Origin: Mobilibacterium timonense
GTDB taxonomy: Bacteria; Bacillota; Clostridia; Peptostreptococcales; Anaerovoracaceae
Length of the DNA: 64,000 bases
Assembly: GCF_900155555.1 (NCBI RefSeq)
Contig: NZ_FUHN01000007.1
Location: 434,073 to 498,072 of the forward strand
Direction of reading: 5' to 3'
A program made the position numbers and the translations under genes. The number at the start of each line of letters is the position of its first letter. The stretch's first letter is position 1. The notes below the pieces were generated by a model that worked only from the letters and a program-made list of their open reading frames with translations, made no database searches and was not told where the DNA came from. Shown here in pieces: positions 51,769 through 60,836 of this stretch.

Positions 51769-53100
51769 TCAGTCCTTCTTTGAAAAAATCTTCTTTCCTC
51801 CAGTGAGCAGGGCTCCGGAATATGCGCCGGCAGCCACTGGAACGATGTATGATACCGGAAAACACAGCATGAGCACGGCAACTACCACCAGGGGCTTTTT
51901 GCTCACGTTCCCGTACAGAGCAGCCACCACTACCGCCACCGCAAACAAAGGACTTGCTCCCGTGATCCCGGCCGCCGCAAACCCGATGGCCGAGCCTCCG
52001 AATATGATCGGGAATATCTTTCCTCCACGCCACCCGAGGCTCATACACACGTTAGTCAGGAAGAGCTTGGAGATCCCCATAGCCAGCAGGATAGCCGGTC
52101 CCATGGCCGTCCATCCTTTCATGAGCTCCTCAAGCTGATCTTCCCCGGAAAACATCGTCATCGGAACCAGCCAGCTCACACATGTCAGGATGATGCCCGC
52201 CGCTATTCCCGATATCACACGCCGGTCTCCGATCCTCTCCGCCATCCAGGACGATACCCTGTCAAACGAACTAAAGGCGAGTCCGCCGACGACACCGATC
52301 AGGACCAGAGGTATGAACCACTTCCACTCCCCGAGGTGCAGACCGGGATCCGCGGAAAATCTCGGAAGGCCTCCCGACTCTCCCGTCAATTCATTGAACA
52401 CCTTCATCACCAGCAGGGCACCGAAGAGGCTCATGGCATAAAGGAAAAACCTGGTCTTCTTTGACACCAGCCTTTTTCCCTTTCCCCTTACGTCTGTCTC
52501 TGTCTCCGCGACAGGATCTGTACTACCGGCGCCGATCCTATCCGTTTTTCCTGCAGCACCAATACCGAAAGCTGACTCGATCTCGTCTGCGAAAATGAAC
52601 AGCGGCGCACCGAAAAGAGCGCACATCACAGCACCGAGGCCTGCCTCCTCCATTCCTTTTACTTCAAAGCCCTTGCGCCTCATCGTAGCGTTTACCCAGG
52701 ACACCAGCCCCGCGATGATACCTGACAGGCCCGCCTCTGGTCCGACAGCACCTCCGAAAAAGAGCGGCAGAAGTGCCGATACAGCCACGACGCCCAGGTG
52801 ATCATATGGATAATAGCCGTCTCTTTTCACCTTCCCAAGGACCTGCTCCATGGAGTCAGGCAGGTCTCCATGCTTCCCGTGCCACAGCCCTATCAGAGCC
52901 CCGCCTGCAGCGCAGACCAGCATTCTGTACCATATAGTCGATCCGCCCGGAACTATTCCCGGCAGCCTGGTCCACAGCAGCTCTATAACTACCCTCATGA
53001 TGTCTATTACCAGCCAGACGCAGGCGCCGGAAAAAGCACCCAGCACAAAGGCGAGGCATCCGAAAAGAAGCATTGAAGATGTGCGGCGTGATCGACTCAT
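51769..53100 (-). CDS. ClC family chloride channel/transporter
   Basis: 443 residues with about ten hydrophobic helices. The ClC motif is present in the form GGAVGPEAGLSG (instead of GREGP), and WRGGKIFPIIFGGSAIG in the second half. A hydrophilic insert of about 40 residues (GAAGKTDRIGAGST...) lies in the middle. It may be a channel or an anion/proton exchanger. Two adjacent ATGs (53103, 53100) follow AAAGGA; I take the second. Likely co-transcribed with corA. Confidence 0.9.
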   Translation of the reverse strand: MSRSRRTSSMLLFGCLAFVLGAFSGACVWLVIDIMRVVIELLWTRLPGIVPGGSTIWYRMLVCAAGGALIGLWHGKHGDLPDSMEQVLGKVKRDGYYPYDHLGVVAVSALLPLFFGGAVGPEAGLSGIIAGLVSWVNATMRRKGFEVKGMEEAGLGAVMCALFGAPLFIFADEIESAFGIGAAGKTDRIGAGSTDPVAETETDVRGKGKRLVSKKTRFFLYAMSLFGALLVMKVFNELTGESGGLPRFSADPGLHLGEWKWFIPLVLIGVVGGLAFSSFDRVSSWMAERIGDRRVISGIAAGIILTCVSWLVPMTMFSGEDQLEELMKGWTAMGPAILLAMGISKLFLTNVCMSLGWRGGKIFPIIFGGSAIGFAAAGITGASPLFAVAVVVAALYGNVSKKPLVVVAVLMLCFPVSYIVPVAAGAYSGALLTGGKKIFSKKD

Positions 53101-53132
53101 CATTGATCCTTTCTGGTCATGGTGAAACGAAA

Positions 53133-53170
53133 GACCCTGCAAGCCTTGATTTCTCAGTGCTTGCAGGGTC
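53133..53170 (-). terminator. Terminator after the tRNA cluster
   Basis: GACCCTGCAAGC and GCTTGCAGGGTC form a perfect 12-pair stem, followed by TTTCGTTT on the minus strand. It lies 8 bases after tRNA-fMet and just before the ClC gene. Confidence 0.85.
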
Positions 53171-53178
53171 ATGATCAT

Positions 53179-53254
53179 TGGTTGCGGGGGGAGGACTTGA
53201 ACCTCCGGCCTCCGGGTTATGAGCCCGACGAGCTACCAACTGCTCTACCCCGCG
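53179..53254 (-). tRNA. tRNA-fMet (CAT), initiator
   Basis: 76 bases with CCA encoded. The anticodon loop reads CTCATAA. The acceptor starts CGCGGGG and ends CCCCGCAA-CCA, leaving a C1-A72 mismatch, and the anticodon stem has three G-C pairs (GGG/CCC); both mark the initiator tRNA. Confidence 0.96.
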
Positions 53255-53272
53255 ATATCAAATTGTCTGTAT

Positions 53273-53360
53273 TGGTGCCGGAAACCGGGCTCGAACCGGT
53301 ACGAGATAAAATCTCATGGGATTTTAAGTCCCAGGCGTCTGCCAATTCCGCCATTCCGGC
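53273..53360 (-). tRNA. tRNA-Leu (TAA)
   Basis: 88 bases with CCA encoded and the long variable arm of a class II tRNA. The anticodon loop reads CTTAAAA. It starts GCCGGAATGGCGGAATTGG, typical of leucine tRNA. Confidence 0.96.
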
Positions 53361-53373
53361 AGAAGAAATTAAA

Positions 53374-53448
53374 TGGCTCCGAGGGTGGGGCTCGAACCCA
53401 CAACCTACCGGTTAACAGCCGGTTGCTCTGCCATTGAGCTACCTCGGA
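53374..53448 (-). tRNA. tRNA-Asn (GTT)
   Basis: 75 bases with CCA encoded. Acceptor TCCGAGG/CCTCGGA, anticodon loop CTGTTAA. First of the three tRNAs; 13 bases separate it from tRNA-Leu. Confidence 0.96.
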
Positions 53449-53477
53449 AAATCCTGTCCCGTTTTCGCGACTTCATT

Positions 53478-53506
53478 AGTATACACTTTGAGCAGGGGTG
53501 TGTCAA
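53478..53506 (-). promoter_or_regulatory. Promoter of the tRNA cluster
   Basis: TTGACA (53506-53501), 17 bases, TATACT (53483-53478) on the minus strand, about 23 bases before the start of tRNA-Asn. Confidence 0.88.
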
Positions 53507-53551
53507 CGTTTTTTTACAATAATTGCAAAATATTTTTACACGGCCGCGGAG

Positions 53552-54649
53552 CTACTCCTCTGCGGCCATGTTATCCTTTACGATCTCGATCTTTTTTCTG
53601 TATTTCTCCGCGCTGTCGTTCAGTCCGACGGCCTCGTAGACCTGGATGAGCTCCTCCATGATCTGAATGTTGCTCGGAGAATACCGGAGCGCGGTCTTGT
53701 AGTCCTGGATCGCCTCCTCGGCGCTGCCAAGAGCCGTCTCGGCCTGTGCCAGGTAATACCAGAGAGGCCACCACTGGCTGTAAGGTCCCTCCGTGTAACC
53801 AAGCAGAACGTCTCTGCCGTTCTGGAAGTCCCCTCTCAGGATATCGTTCACGGCAGCCTCTATCTTCACCGGCTCCTCGAGGGATTCAAGCCTTTCGCTG
53901 ATCTCCTCCCTCATGTCCTCTCCATCCTTGTCCGTGCGGGACGAGGACAGCTCCAGGAAGGTCTGCCATGTGAGCTGGGCTTTTTTGTACAGGCCCAGGT
54001 TGGCATATGAATATCCCAGAAAGTAGTATCCCATATCGAAGTCCTGGTGGATCATGGTAAGGAGCTCGAAGATATCGATCGCCTCGGCCTTGAATGATCC
54101 GACATAATTCTCGTCGTCATTCTCCAGTGAATAGGCATCCGTAAGCGCCCTGCCATAGTAATAAAGTGCGTCTCTGTTCTGAGGGTCCATGAGAAGAGCC
54201 GTCCTGAAAAACATGGCTCCCGCCTCGTAATTCCCTGCAGACGACCTCTTTACGCCTTCTCCAATCATGGCCTTCACCGCCTGATCTCCGAAGATCCTCT
54301 TTATGTATTCAAGATACTGTGCCCTGAATGGAAAATCCGGGTCTCCCCCCAGGACGCGGCCCATGTTCACTGCGATGGTCCTGGTGGTCAGCTCCTGCCC
54401 TTCTCCTGCATCCACGGGAACGGGCACTCCCTTCAGGACTTCGGCCATCCCCAGGCGGTCCAGCATCTCGTCGTTCAACTCATCGAAGAGAGTCCCCTCG
54501 TTGAGCTTTCTGAGGTATTTCGCCACCCGGTCCTTCGGCTCATCCTGCTTCGGAGTCCTGCCGCCCGGCTCCGAGCCGCCGTCAGCACCGCGTCCGACGG
54601 ACTTCTCTTTTTCCCCCTGAAGGTCCTTAAGCTTCACGATCTCCGTCAT
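53552..54649 (-). CDS. TPR-repeat protein next to the degenerate radical SAM gene
   Basis: 365 residues, soluble. Residues 1-60 are polar and probably unstructured. From about 130 on there are TPR units: AGNYEAGAMFFRTALLMDPQN, MGYYFLGYSYANLGLYKKAQLTWQ, PLWYYLAQAETALGSAEEAI and LIQVYEAVGLNDSAEKY. Such proteins bind partners. It starts directly at the stop of the radical SAM-like gene (TAGATG), so the two are co-translated and probably work together. A GC-rich hairpin spans its stop codon, with no clear T-run after it. Confidence 0.85.
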   Translation of the reverse strand: MTEIVKLKDLQGEKEKSVGRGADGGSEPGGRTPKQDEPKDRVAKYLRKLNEGTLFDELNDEMLDRLGMAEVLKGVPVPVDAGEGQELTTRTIAVNMGRVLGGDPDFPFRAQYLEYIKRIFGDQAVKAMIGEGVKRSSAGNYEAGAMFFRTALLMDPQNRDALYYYGRALTDAYSLENDDENYVGSFKAEAIDIFELLTMIHQDFDMGYYFLGYSYANLGLYKKAQLTWQTFLELSSSRTDKDGEDMREEISERLESLEEPVKIEAAVNDILRGDFQNGRDVLLGYTEGPYSQWWPLWYYLAQAETALGSAEEAIQDYKTALRYSPSNIQIMEELIQVYEAVGLNDSAEKYRKKIEIVKDNMAAEE

Positions 54650-56167
54650 CTACAGTTCCCATCCTTTTCTGTCGAACTTCTTTACTTCTTCCGGGCTCAT
54701 GCTCTTCTCCATGTCGTCGTGGATAACGTCCATGAGGACCTGGAGGCGCAGAGTCTCGTTGCTGCTGTCGTACTGCCGCTGGGCGAATGCATACAGTATG
54801 CGGTAAAGATCGTCCATGCGGCCGGTCTTTTTCGTGAGACCGTTACGCTGCACATAGTCGGCCAGCTCCGAGAAAAAGGAGTACGGCCTTGCGCCGGTAT
54901 CCCGGAAGATCCGGTCCAGCGACTGGGAGAACGCGTCGGTCCCGGTGTAAAGCCCGGTGATCTTCGCCACGTCCTTGATCCTGATCAGCTCAGGTGCTGT
55001 CATGAAATCGTTGGCGATCACCTGGTAAGGCGGCCTCGTGCTGTACACGTAGCCGAACCGGTCGGCCTCCTCCCTCAGAAGTGTCCCCTTTCTGAGCCTA
55101 AGGATGCGGATGTTGAGAGTGGCCGTTCCCAGGCCGTACGCCTTGTTGAACGTCCTCTCGAAGTGCTGCGGCGTATCGTACGGCAGTCCCGCGGTGATAT
55201 ATGAATTTATCCTCACCTTGCTTGTCTGGAGAAGCTTGCTCACGTTGTACATCAGCTGATAGATGTTCGCCTTTCTCCCCACCGCATCAAGCGCCTCGGC
55301 GTTGGTGCTCTCGATATCCATGTTGAACTCGAAGAGCCCCTCCCTCGCTCCGGAGAGCAGCCTGATGGTCTCGTCGTCCAGATAGTCACCGTTGATATCG
55401 AAAACGAACGTGGTCACGCCGTTGTCGTTGCTGATCAGGTAGTCCCAGATCTTGTAGGCCCTGTCCACGTCGTAGTTGAACCACTTTTCTATGAACGTTA
55501 CAGACTTTACCTCCTTGATGAGAAAATACCTCAGCTCGGAGCACACCCTGCCGAGCGGCAGTGTCCTTATCGTCCTGTCCGGCAGCACCTGAGAATAGGC
55601 ACACCGGTCAGGGTTCCCACGGAAGGACTGATAATAGACTTCGTCTCTGCTGGAGAGCTCTTCTCTTTCGTATGGAAAAGGGATGTTGTCGAAATCCACA
55701 GGTTCCGGGAACTCGTTGACGAATATCGTCCCGTTGTCCCTGTAGGCCAGCCCCCTGATGTTGGCGAAATCGAACTGGTATGTGAGGAGCGTCTTCACGA
55801 AGGAAAAGAGGATCATCTCTCCCTCGCCTCTGAACACGAAGTCCACCTCAGGGTGCTCCTCCATGTACCTTCTCGTTCCGAAGGACACCTCCATGCCCCC
55901 CACTATGATGTTCACCACCGGCACAGCCTTTTTCACCAGCTCCGCCAGGCTGTCGATTCTGGAGGATATGCGCATGTTGGTGTGGAAATAGACCAGGTCG
56001 TATCCGCCACGGACTATGTCGTCGTACATCTCCCCCACTGTCATCTCCTCGGGATATTCCTTTACAGAAACATCTGCGGGAGAGTCGGCGACTGCGCTGT
56101 ACATGTTTTTCAGCGCGAGCTTGTTGTGAATGCATCCGCTCTGAATAGTAGTAAGAAGAAGTCTCAT
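54650..56167 (-). CDS. Degenerate B12-binding/radical SAM (DUF4080-like) protein lacking two cluster cysteines
   Basis: 505 residues. Residues 1-120 form the Rossmann-like domain of B12-type radical SAM proteins (VVNIIVGGMEVSFG, VDFVFRGEGE). Residues 175-400 follow the radical SAM barrel (FEFNMDIES, RINSYITAGLPYDTPQHFERTF). Where active relatives have SRGCPFRCxYC, this one reads SFRGNPDRCAYS: only C189 remains, with N185 and S192 in place of the others. The DNA is clear here (AAC and TCT codons) and the frame is intact, so this is substitution, not a frameshift. It cannot bind a normal [4Fe-4S] cluster. It lies 8 bases after argS. Confidence 0.85.
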   Translation of the reverse strand: MRLLLTTIQSGCIHNKLALKNMYSAVADSPADVSVKEYPEEMTVGEMYDDIVRGGYDLVYFHTNMRISSRIDSLAELVKKAVPVVNIIVGGMEVSFGTRRYMEEHPEVDFVFRGEGEMILFSFVKTLLTYQFDFANIRGLAYRDNGTIFVNEFPEPVDFDNIPFPYEREELSSRDEVYYQSFRGNPDRCAYSQVLPDRTIRTLPLGRVCSELRYFLIKEVKSVTFIEKWFNYDVDRAYKIWDYLISNDNGVTTFVFDINGDYLDDETIRLLSGAREGLFEFNMDIESTNAEALDAVGRKANIYQLMYNVSKLLQTSKVRINSYITAGLPYDTPQHFERTFNKAYGLGTATLNIRILRLRKGTLLREEADRFGYVYSTRPPYQVIANDFMTAPELIRIKDVAKITGLYTGTDAFSQSLDRIFRDTGARPYSFFSELADYVQRNGLTKKTGRMDDLYRILYAFAQRQYDSSNETLRLQVLMDVIHDDMEKSMSPEEVKKFDRKGWEL

Positions 56168-56175
56168 CTCTGTTA

Positions 56176-57897
56176 TTACATCCTTTCAGGAGCCTGGATA
56201 CCCAGGAGGCCCAGGCAGTTTGCTATCACGGTCCTGGAGGCGCTGACAAGGGCCAGCTTCGCCAGTTTTTCCTTCTCGTCATCGACCAGAATGTGTTCGT
56301 CGTGATAGAACTTGTTGAAGCTCTGTGCAATGTCCACCAGATGTCTCGTGAGGATAGAAGGCTCATACTTCTCTCCGGCATCCATGATCACCTCAGGCAC
56401 TCTGTACAGGTCCTTGATGAGCTGATAACCGCTTTCCGAGGTTATGTACCTGAAGTCCAGATCCTGCACGTCCTTCAGCTTTTCCAGGTCTCCCCTGGAG
56501 GCCTTTCTCAGCACGCTGCATGCCCTGGCGTGTGTGTACTGTACATACGGGCCCGTCTCTCCGTCGAAGTTAGTCACGTTGTCCCAGTCAAAGACGTAAT
56601 CCTTGATCCTGTTGTTGGAAAGCTCCTGGAATATCACGGCTCCTATGCCGACCTGCTTTGCCACCTGGTCCACATCTATGCCCTCGGTGTTCTTTTCGGC
56701 GATGATATCCCTGGTCTTCTCCACGGCGGTGTTCAGCACGTCCTCCAGGAACACGACCCTTCCGTTTCTCGTGGACATGGTGCCCTCAGGCAGGCTGACC
56801 AGTCCGAATGGTACATGAACACAGTCCTTCTGCCAGTCGTATCCCATTAGCTGAAGGACTGCCTTCCACTGCTGGAAGTGGAGGTTCTGCTGTGATGCCA
56901 CCACGTAGATGCACTTGTAAAAGTCGTATGTCTTTTTGCGGTAGATAGCGGCCGCTATGTCTCTCGTTGCGTAGAGACTGGAGCCGTCGGACTTTTGTAT
57001 GACCGCCGGAGTGCTGATACCCATTGACTCCAGATCAACGATCTGGGCGCCCCTGGACTCCTGGAGAAGCCCCTTTTCCTTGAGCTCCTCGATGACCGCA
57101 GGCATCTTATCTGAATAGAAGCTCTCACCGGCATAGGAATCGAAGGTGATCCCCAGCATCTCGTAGACCCTGCTGAACTCCTTGAGGGAGAGCTCTCTGA
57201 ACTTCTGCCACAGAGCGACTTCCTCCTCGTCGCCGGCCTCGAGCTTCGCAAAGGCCTCCCTGGCCTTGTCGTCGAGCGAAGGATCCTTTTCCGCCTCTCT
57301 ATGGAACCTGGTGTAATACCCCAGCAGGGTCTTGATCGGGTCCTTAGCCAGCTCATCCGGGTCTCCCCAGAGCCTGTAGGCTACGATCATCTTACCGAAC
57401 TGCGTGCCGTAATCTCCCAGGTGGTTTATCCTCACCACGTTATAGCCCATCTCATCATAGAGCTTGTAGATGGCGTTTCCGATAACGGTACTCCTGATGT
57501 GGCCGATGTGGAAAGGCTTCGCGATATTAGGAGAAGAATACTCCACGATCACTGTCCTTCCCTTTCCGATATCCGAACGTCCGTAGTCCCTGCCCTGGGT
57601 GAGGACAGCATTTACCACATCAGCTGCCACCAGTTCCTTGTTCATGAACATGTTCACGTACGCGTTTACAGGCTCGACTTTCTGGAAGAGAGAAGAGCCG
57701 GAGATCCTTTCTGCCACGTCCTTTGCTATGAGCGGAGGTGCCTTTCTCAATACTTTGGCCAGCCTGAAGCACGGAAACGCGAAATCTCCGTGGCTGGTGT
57801 CTCCCGGTATCTCAATAAGTCCTGCGATCTCCTCGTCGGTGAGTCCGAAGGACGGATCATTGATCTCCTGCGCTATCTTCTTCTTAAAATCGATCAT
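56176..57897 (-). CDS. argS: Arginine--tRNA ligase
   Basis: 573 residues, class I synthetase. The HIGH motif is PFHIGHIRSTVIG, the DALR anticodon domain with YVQYTHARACSVLR ends the protein, and the extreme C-terminus is ERM. It charges tRNA-Arg. The ATG at 57897 overlaps the better start signal GAGAGGG; an in-frame TTG upstream is less likely. Confidence 0.96.
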   Translation of the reverse strand: MIDFKKKIAQEINDPSFGLTDEEIAGLIEIPGDTSHGDFAFPCFRLAKVLRKAPPLIAKDVAERISGSSLFQKVEPVNAYVNMFMNKELVAADVVNAVLTQGRDYGRSDIGKGRTVIVEYSSPNIAKPFHIGHIRSTVIGNAIYKLYDEMGYNVVRINHLGDYGTQFGKMIVAYRLWGDPDELAKDPIKTLLGYYTRFHREAEKDPSLDDKAREAFAKLEAGDEEEVALWQKFRELSLKEFSRVYEMLGITFDSYAGESFYSDKMPAVIEELKEKGLLQESRGAQIVDLESMGISTPAVIQKSDGSSLYATRDIAAAIYRKKTYDFYKCIYVVASQQNLHFQQWKAVLQLMGYDWQKDCVHVPFGLVSLPEGTMSTRNGRVVFLEDVLNTAVEKTRDIIAEKNTEGIDVDQVAKQVGIGAVIFQELSNNRIKDYVFDWDNVTNFDGETGPYVQYTHARACSVLRKASRGDLEKLKDVQDLDFRYITSESGYQLIKDLYRVPEVIMDAGEKYEPSILTRHLVDIAQSFNKFYHDEHILVDDEKEKLAKLALVSASRTVIANCLGLLGIQAPERM

Positions 57898-57939
57898 GAA
57901 TCCCTCTCCAATCAAAAAGTGTTATATCTGTATGGTGTC

Positions 57940-58392
57940 TTATTTTCTTACAAAGACCTCTTTGAAGTTGTTCTCGGTGGCCACGGGAATGCCCATATCC
58001 TTGAGCATCTTTGTGAAAATGCCGTTTCCCGAAACTCTCCTTCCGGTAAAGGTCCCGTCATAGATGTATCCGCAGCCGCAGGACGGGCTGTAGGCCTTGA
58101 GGATAGCTCCCTCTATGACCTCTCCCTTCCTCTCCGCTGTGTCCATGGCCAGCCTGAGGGCCTCTTCAGCTCCCCTCTGGAAAAACTCGGTAACGTCCTT
58201 TCCCGACTTATCGATGACACGGCCATCCACCTGCTCTGCCGGCTCGCGGGGAGATTTCAGGCCTCCCTGGGCCTCAGGGCACACGGAAACACAGCTGTGC
58301 TCCTCACAGAAACGAACGACGTCGGGCTTCACGTTGTTGCCCCCGTCGTACTTGCAATTTATGCCGATCAGGCACCTGCTCACGATAAACAT
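57940..58392 (-). CDS. DUF523 family protein
   Basis: 150 residues of the DUF523 family. Conserved cysteines are in SRCLIGINCKYDGG, VCPEAQGGL and YSPSCGCG. The pattern suggests metal or cofactor binding but no function is known. AAAGGTG lies eight bases before the ATG; mutS2 ends 32 bases upstream. Confidence 0.9.
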   Translation of the reverse strand: MFIVSRCLIGINCKYDGGNNVKPDVVRFCEEHSCVSVCPEAQGGLKSPREPAEQVDGRVIDKSGKDVTEFFQRGAEEALRLAMDTAERKGEVIEGAILKAYSPSCGCGYIYDGTFTGRRVSGNGIFTKMLKDMGIPVATENNFKEVFVRK

Positions 58393-58424
58393 AGATCACA
58401 CACCTTTCTCCACCACTGCAGAAA

Positions 58425-60836
58425 TTACTTTTTCTTAAGCTCCACAACGGTAACGCCTTCTCCTCCCTGATTGTAAGGAGCAGGCTTTATACCCTTCACA
58501 AACTTGTTTCTTCTGAGCTGATCCCTCAGGCCCTGCTGAAGGATGCCCTTACCTCTTCCGTGTATGATGTTTACGGTCGTCAATCCCGACAGATAAGCGT
58601 CATCTATATATTTTGCCACTTCTATGGATGCGTCGTCCAGGTTTTTGCCGATCACGTTGAGCTCGGGCTTCACCGTCCTGGCCTTCCCGGCGGCGATCCT
58701 GGCATAGGACTTCCGCCTCTGCCTCTCCTTGTTGCCCTGAGGTTCATTCTTCAGGACAACAAGATCCCTTGCGTTCACGTTCATCTTCAGGGAACCTATG
58801 CGGACGGTCACATCGCCCTTTGCGTCGGGAGGCGTCTCCACCTCGCCCCTCTGCTGGAGGGTCATGACTTTCACGAGGCTGCCGACCTTCAGGTCCTCGG
58901 CCCTGGCACCCTTTTCCCTCTTCTTCGGAGCTGTATGAGAGTCCTGCTTCTTCGCGGCCTCTCTGAGCTTCCGCCTGCTGTCTGCAACGGCTGCGGTCCG
59001 GTGTCCCTTGTCAGCGTCTCTGGAGGCCTTGAGTTCTCTGCTCACCTCCTCCACCTGATCCTGGGCGTCCCTGATGATGGCGGCCGCCTGCCTCCGCGCA
59101 TCCTCGAGGATCTTTTCCCTGGAAAGGCGGGTCTCCTCGGCCTCCTTCGAGGCCTCCTGGAGTTTCTCCTCCGCTCTCTCCCGGATCCTCTTCGCCTGGG
59201 CGATCTGCTCTTCGGCCTCCGCCCTGCCTGCCTCCACTTTGGAGACGGCATCCTCGAAGTTCAGCTGGTTCTCGTCCAGCAGCTCCGAGGCCCTGGCGAT
59301 CACGGATTCCTTAAGTCCGAGCTTCCTGGAGATCTCGAAGGCGTTTGATCTGCCTGGAAGTCCCACTCTCAGCCTGTAGGTCGGCGAAAGGGTCTCCACG
59401 TCGAACTCCATGGAAGCGTTCTCCACACCGGGGGTCGAAAGAGCATATTTCTTAAGTTCCGTGTAATGTGTGGTGGCGGCAACCATAACGCCCTTGCCCC
59501 GCAGCTCCTCGATGAGGGATATTGCAAGCGCGGCTCCCTCTGACGGGTCGGTGCCTGAACCGAGCTCATCCAGCAGAGCCAGTGTGTCAGGCCCGGCCTC
59601 GGTGATGATCTCCGAGATGTTTTTCATGTGAGAAGAAAAAGTGCTCAGGCTCTGCTCGATGCTCTGCTCGTCTCCGATGTCTGCGAAGACGTTCCGGAGC
59701 ACCGGGATACGGCTGTCCGCCAGGCACGGGATGTGGAGCCCCGTCTGAGACATGAGAATGAAAAGACCGATGGTCTTGAGAGTCACGGTCTTTCCTCCGG
59801 TATTAGGTCCGGTTATGAGCAGAGTGCTGTACCCTTCCTCATTTGATGCGCCCCCGTCGCCCGATGGTCTGCCCAGGGAGACATCGATAGGGACCACCTT
59901 TTCAGGATCGATGAGCGGGTGTCTTCCTCTGTGGATATAGAGTCCTCCTGTGGCGGTGACCTCAGGCTCACAGGCGTCCATCGCTACGGACAACCTGCCC
60001 TTGGCGTTTATCACATCCAGCTCCGTCAGGAGATTCTGATTGTTGTTCAGCTCGTGGAAATGCTCAGAGACCTGATCGGTCAGCTTCTGAAGGATCCTCT
60101 GGATCTCGGCCTCCTCGGCCAGCTCCAGCTCCTTCAGCTGATTGTTCATGTTGACGATCTCCTGAGGCTCTATGAAAAGTGTTGAGCCGCTCTGCGACTG
60201 GTCGTGGACGAGGCCCGGTACCGAAGATGCGTACTCTCTCTTCACCGGCACCACATATCTGCCGTTCCGCACCGTGACTATAGAATCCTGGAGATTTTTC
60301 TGGAGAGTCCTGGAGCTGGTGTATTTGTACAATCTGCTCTTTATCGCCTCATTTTTGTTGCGGATCTCTCTCCGGATCCTCTTGAGTTCCGGAGACGCAT
60401 TGTCGGCGATCTCATCCTCCGAAAGGATGCACCTGTTTATCTCCGACTCCAGGCCCGGCTGTGGCTCCAGAAGATCCGATATCTCCGAGATCACCGGGAT
60501 CTCAGGGACATCTTTGGAGAGGAAGGCCTTTACCTCCCTCGCTCCTGCGACGCTTCTGCGCACCTGCAGAAGCTCCCTCATGGACAGGGTCCTGCCCTTT
60601 CTGGCCGCAGACAGGAGCTGGCTTATGTCGCCGAACTCCCCGACCGGAATTGACCCTTTATACACAATAACGGAAACAGCTTCCGTTGTTTCCGTTAAGG
60701 CTTCCTTCACTGAACGTACATCCGTGTGGATATCCAGTGTGGCTATCCTCTTGCGGCCGAGCTCAGAGCCCGCCATTCCGGACAGCATTTCGATTATTCT
60801 GTTGTAGTCCAGCAGTCTCAGAGTCTTACTCTTCAT
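58425..60836 (-). CDS. mutS2: Endonuclease MutS2
   Basis: 803 residues. MutS core and lever helices, ATPase with Walker A GPNTGGKTVTLKT and LLDELGSGTDPSEGAAL, a long coiled coil (about 520-640), and a C-terminal Smr nuclease domain with IIHGRGKGILQQGLR. MutS2 acts in rescue of collided ribosomes and in limiting recombination. It overlaps zapA by 11 bases. Confidence 0.96.
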   Translation of the reverse strand: MKSKTLRLLDYNRIIEMLSGMAGSELGRKRIATLDIHTDVRSVKEALTETTEAVSVIVYKGSIPVGEFGDISQLLSAARKGRTLSMRELLQVRRSVAGAREVKAFLSKDVPEIPVISEISDLLEPQPGLESEINRCILSEDEIADNASPELKRIRREIRNKNEAIKSRLYKYTSSRTLQKNLQDSIVTVRNGRYVVPVKREYASSVPGLVHDQSQSGSTLFIEPQEIVNMNNQLKELELAEEAEIQRILQKLTDQVSEHFHELNNNQNLLTELDVINAKGRLSVAMDACEPEVTATGGLYIHRGRHPLIDPEKVVPIDVSLGRPSGDGGASNEEGYSTLLITGPNTGGKTVTLKTIGLFILMSQTGLHIPCLADSRIPVLRNVFADIGDEQSIEQSLSTFSSHMKNISEIITEAGPDTLALLDELGSGTDPSEGAALAISLIEELRGKGVMVAATTHYTELKKYALSTPGVENASMEFDVETLSPTYRLRVGLPGRSNAFEISRKLGLKESVIARASELLDENQLNFEDAVSKVEAGRAEAEEQIAQAKRIRERAEEKLQEASKEAEETRLSREKILEDARRQAAAIIRDAQDQVEEVSRELKASRDADKGHRTAAVADSRRKLREAAKKQDSHTAPKKREKGARAEDLKVGSLVKVMTLQQRGEVETPPDAKGDVTVRIGSLKMNVNARDLVVLKNEPQGNKERQRRKSYARIAAGKARTVKPELNVIGKNLDDASIEVAKYIDDAYLSGLTTVNIIHGRGKGILQQGLRDQLRRNKFVKGIKPAPYNQGGEGVTVVELKKK

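Noticed and set aside
51767-52048. N-terminal extension of corA into the ClC gene
   Set aside because: The extension lies in another frame of the ClC gene, is Cys/Gly/Arg-rich and unlike CorA; a proper start with ribosome site exists at 51766.
53133-53178. Upstream extension of the ClC gene
   Set aside because: It runs through the terminator hairpin of the tRNA cluster; the ATG pair at 53103/53100 has a ribosome site.
57301-58470. 389-codon plus-strand frame
   Set aside because: Antisense to argS and the DUF523 gene, with no ribosome site and no recognisable protein features.
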